From: Aminipila sp032051575
GTDB lineage: Bacteria > Bacillota > Clostridia > Peptostreptococcales > Anaerovoracaceae
Direction of reading: 5' to 3'
Assembly: GCF_032051575.1 (NCBI RefSeq)
Contig: NZ_DAMBYD010000012.1
Location: 50,929 to 114,928 of the forward strand
Length of the DNA: 64,000 nt
Below are positions 62,810 to 64,000 of the stretch, in pieces. The notes under the pieces were generated by a model. It did not search any database. It was not told the DNA's origin and saw nothing but the letters and a program-made list of their open reading frames with translations. Numbering within the stretch: the first letter of the stretch is position 1; each line of letters starts with the position of its first letter. The position numbers and the translations under genes were made by a program.

Positions 62810-63472
62810 GTTATCTTTGAAATTAATAATATAAATTAAAGCACAAATAGTTCCAAATATAATAAATGGAGCGAATGCAAACGTGCTGCGTACAGTCAGT
62901 TTCTTCATTGCAAGCCCTCCAAGGCAGAAAATAAGTAATGCTATACTCATACCAATTAAGGCAATGTTTATGTAAGGATATCCAAGTATCAAACCCATTG
63001 CTGTAATCAGTTTTACATCACCTGCACCTACTTGTTCAAACCCCACAATTCTTGCAACTAAGATAAACAAAACTCCAACTGCAACCATACAGAAAAATGA
63101 ATAGAGGATTGATATCCATCCAAATTTTATTATTTGAAAGGGTATACCTAAACTAACTATCAAAATTACCAGCTTATTTGGTATTAGACGTATCTGCAGG
63201 TCTATTACAGAAATAAGAATAGCAACTGTAAAAATCAGCGCTACCAGAAAAGCTATAAAGGCATTTTCTAGTTTAATTCCAGCATACAGCCATAAAATTT
63301 CATTCAATATTACAATTAATCCACAATGATTTATCTCCAATCTTCGATTTAAGGTCAGAGTATGTGTCTTGTGGTTTTTTAAAATAATGTTTATATTGGA
63401 TATAGCAGGTATTGCAATACCTGTTCCAATGCCTAAAATACCAAAGATTATCACTATGTAGATATTTATCAT
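62798..63472 (-). CDS. cpaA: Tad prepilin peptidase (CpaA/TadV)
   Basis: The 224-residue A24-family aspartate protease has about six to seven membrane segments. The two catalytic aspartates lie in SVIDLQIRLIPN and in the VGAGDVKLITAMG (GxGD) motif. It cleaves Flp and TadE precursors. I choose the ATG at 63472 (GGGGGG upstream); the ATG at 63505 with AAGGAAG is the alternative. The longer frame to 63589 would start inside the riboswitch platform. First gene of the Tad operon. Confidence 0.85.
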   Translation of the reverse strand: MINIYIVIIFGILGIGTGIAIPAISNINIILKNHKTHTLTLNRRLEINHCGLIVILNEILWLYAGIKLENAFIAFLVALIFTVAILISVIDLQIRLIPNKLVILIVSLGIPFQIIKFGWISILYSFFCMVAVGVLFILVARIVGFEQVGAGDVKLITAMGLILGYPYINIALIGMSIALLIFCLGGLAMKKLTVRSTFAFAPFIIFGTICALIYIINFKDNVYF

Positions 63473-63594
63473 AAACCCCCCGTTAATATTGGAAACAAAA
63501 TGCATAAAAAAACACGCTTCCTTTTTTGTAGTATTAAAGGCGCGTGCAACAAAAACTACCATATAAAAATAATTAATTTTACATGACATGTAGT

Positions 63595-63692
63595 CTTTTT
63601 AAAGTGTCTGCAACTGGCTGGCATAGTGATAAAATCACCTTAGCCCCTATAGCTTTGCGTCATCGTCTTTCGACGATTATGCCTTTAAAAAC
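63595..63692 (-). promoter_or_regulatory. Cyclic-di-GMP-I (GEMM) riboswitch
   Basis: In the mRNA sense the element has P1 (UUUUUAAAG 63691-63683 with CUUUAAAAA 63604-63596), a P2 hairpin AUCGUC-GAAA-GACGAU with the GAAA tetraloop, the invariant GACGCAAAGC, GGGGCUAA, and AUGCCAGCCAGUUGC. These match the GEMM-I class aptamer closely. A possible expression platform: AAAAAGACUAC (63600-63590, within the P1 3' arm) can also pair with GUAGUUUUU (63559-63551), so ligand binding to stabilise P1 would free the downstream strand. I do not predict ON or OFF with certainty. Confidence 0.92.
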
Positions 63693-63744
63693 ATATAATA
63701 TATTCAGTTTTATACTTTGTTAATTACCGTAAACAATTAACAGA

Positions 63745-63768
63745 TTAAATAAAGATATAAAAAAACAT
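63745..63768 (-). other. Strong ribosome site with a 7-codon open frame in the Tad leader
   Basis: AAGGAGG is followed by TATG and the frame MFFYIFI, then TAA, in the Tad leader. The ribosome site is only 1 base from the ATG, so efficient initiation is doubtful. It may be a remnant or a trap for ribosomes. Confidence 0.25.
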
Positions 63769-63814
63769 ACCTCCTTAACGTAATTAAGAAGCAATATACT
63801 TTAATATAGTGCTT

Positions 63815-63842
63815 ATTATACAGACAAATTTTGGTTAGTCAA
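63815..63842 (-). promoter_or_regulatory. Strong promoter of the Tad operon
   Basis: TTGACT (63842-63837), 16-base spacer, TATAAT (63820-63815) on the minus strand. A start near 63808 leaves about 115 bases before the c-di-GMP riboswitch. Confidence 0.75.
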
Positions 63843-63909
63843 TAGTCCAATATTTACCAAGTAATTTTAATTTCAAATAAAAGTGACTCACTCAGACAAT
63901 TTAAGACAT

Positions 63910-63939
63910 AAAAAAAAATGCATATCAATTGATATGCAT
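63910..63939 (-). terminator. Terminator after the tRNA-Leu gene
   Basis: A perfect 22-base palindrome (63918-63939), core ATCAATTGAT, is followed on the minus strand by a run of eight T. Confidence 0.88.
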
Positions 63940-63946
63940 TTTCCTT

Positions 63947-64000
63947 TGGTGCGCGATGAGGGACTTGAACCCCCACGGTCGCCCGCTAGATCCTAAGTCT
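63947..64000 (-). tRNA. tRNA-Leu (anticodon UAG), 5' part beyond window
   Basis: The visible part has the encoded CCA 3' end (CGCGCACCA), a T arm with GTTCAAGTC, a variable arm that is long as in class II tRNAs, and the anticodon loop CTTAGGA with UAG, decoding CUA. The D arm and the 5' acceptor strand lie past 64000. Confidence 0.9.

Noticed and set aside
63473..63589. N-terminal extension of the prepilin peptidase to 63589
   Set aside because: The extension lies in the riboswitch expression platform, has no ribosome site, and would add residues not typical of the family.
1..64000. CRISPR array, insertion sequence or prophage
   Set aside because: No regularly spaced repeats, transposase, integrase or phage structural genes were seen; the only repeats are the small hairpins and one tandem duplication.

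Overview
The window reads as one chromosomal stretch of a low-GC, strictly fermentative Clostridia-type Firmicute. The evidence is AT-rich intergenic DNA, strong Shine-Dalgarno sites, clostridial gene orders (ACT protein + PFL/DUF711 protein; murB-PHP-rapZ-whiA), an NADP-type glutamate dehydrogenase, pyruvate carboxylase, and a 3-keto-5-aminohexanoate cleavage enzyme of the lysine-fermentation type. An amino-acid fermenter related to the Anaerovoracaceae/Family XIII is a reasonable guess, but the sequence alone cannot prove it. I see no insertion sequence, prophage, rRNA or CRISPR array.

Layout: 1-5,300 (minus) holds mgtE with a structured leader, then nnrD, a MazF-type toxin, a small secreted protein and a DUF5693 membrane protein cut by the window edge. 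5,294-12,298 (minus) is a three-gene operon of an extraordinary 1,622-residue protein (HD hydrolase, helical repeats, NaMN-adenylyltransferase-like domain, GNAT-like region, phosphoribosyltransferase-like domain), a malate/lactate-dehydrogenase-like protein and a double flavodoxin-like protein. gdhA (plus) and pyc (minus, with a palindromic operator candidate in its promoter) follow. 17,784-24,746 (minus) is a PotABCD-type ABC importer joined to a PfkB sugar/nucleoside kinase, an ADP-ribosylglycohydrolase and a nicotinamidase-like hydrolase, ending in an MscS channel. 24,889-30,163 carries a UppS paralogue, a DUF368 lipid-carrier transporter, typA and a frameshifted methyltransferase. 30,266-36,961 carries an amidase, NhaC, ung, a DUF6873 protein, a radical SAM protein, the ACT/PFL pair and a zinc ribbon. 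37,062-43,822 holds DUF554, a DnaA-box-like cluster, whiA, kce, rapZ, PHP, murB and an AI-2E-type permease. 44,111-48,135 holds argG, a degenerate Fic protein, MgtC and a phosphodiesterase. 48,150-53,883 holds a hybrid histidine kinase with an HD-GYP regulator, superoxide dismutase and a lipoprotein.

54,199-63,850 (minus) is a complete monoderm Tad/Flp pilus operon: prepilin peptidase, Flp pilin, TadE, CpaB, CpaE, CpaF, TadB, TadC, DUF192, a DivIVA-like coiled-coil protein and a TadG-like protein. It is headed by a strong promoter and a clear cyclic-di-GMP-I riboswitch. The HD-GYP phosphodiesterase-type regulator about 5 kb further on suggests a local c-di-GMP circuit. A partial tRNA-Leu(UAG) closes the window.

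Three themes stand out. The first is NAD/nucleoside metabolism: the giant adenylyltransferase-like protein and the nicotinamidase/ADP-ribosylglycohydrolase/kinase/importer operon. The second is RNA-level control: the c-di-GMP riboswitch, the mgtE leader, and overlapping terminators before the amidase. The third is a small family of dispersed hairpin repeats at 6402, 25606, 25692 and, degenerate, 33213.
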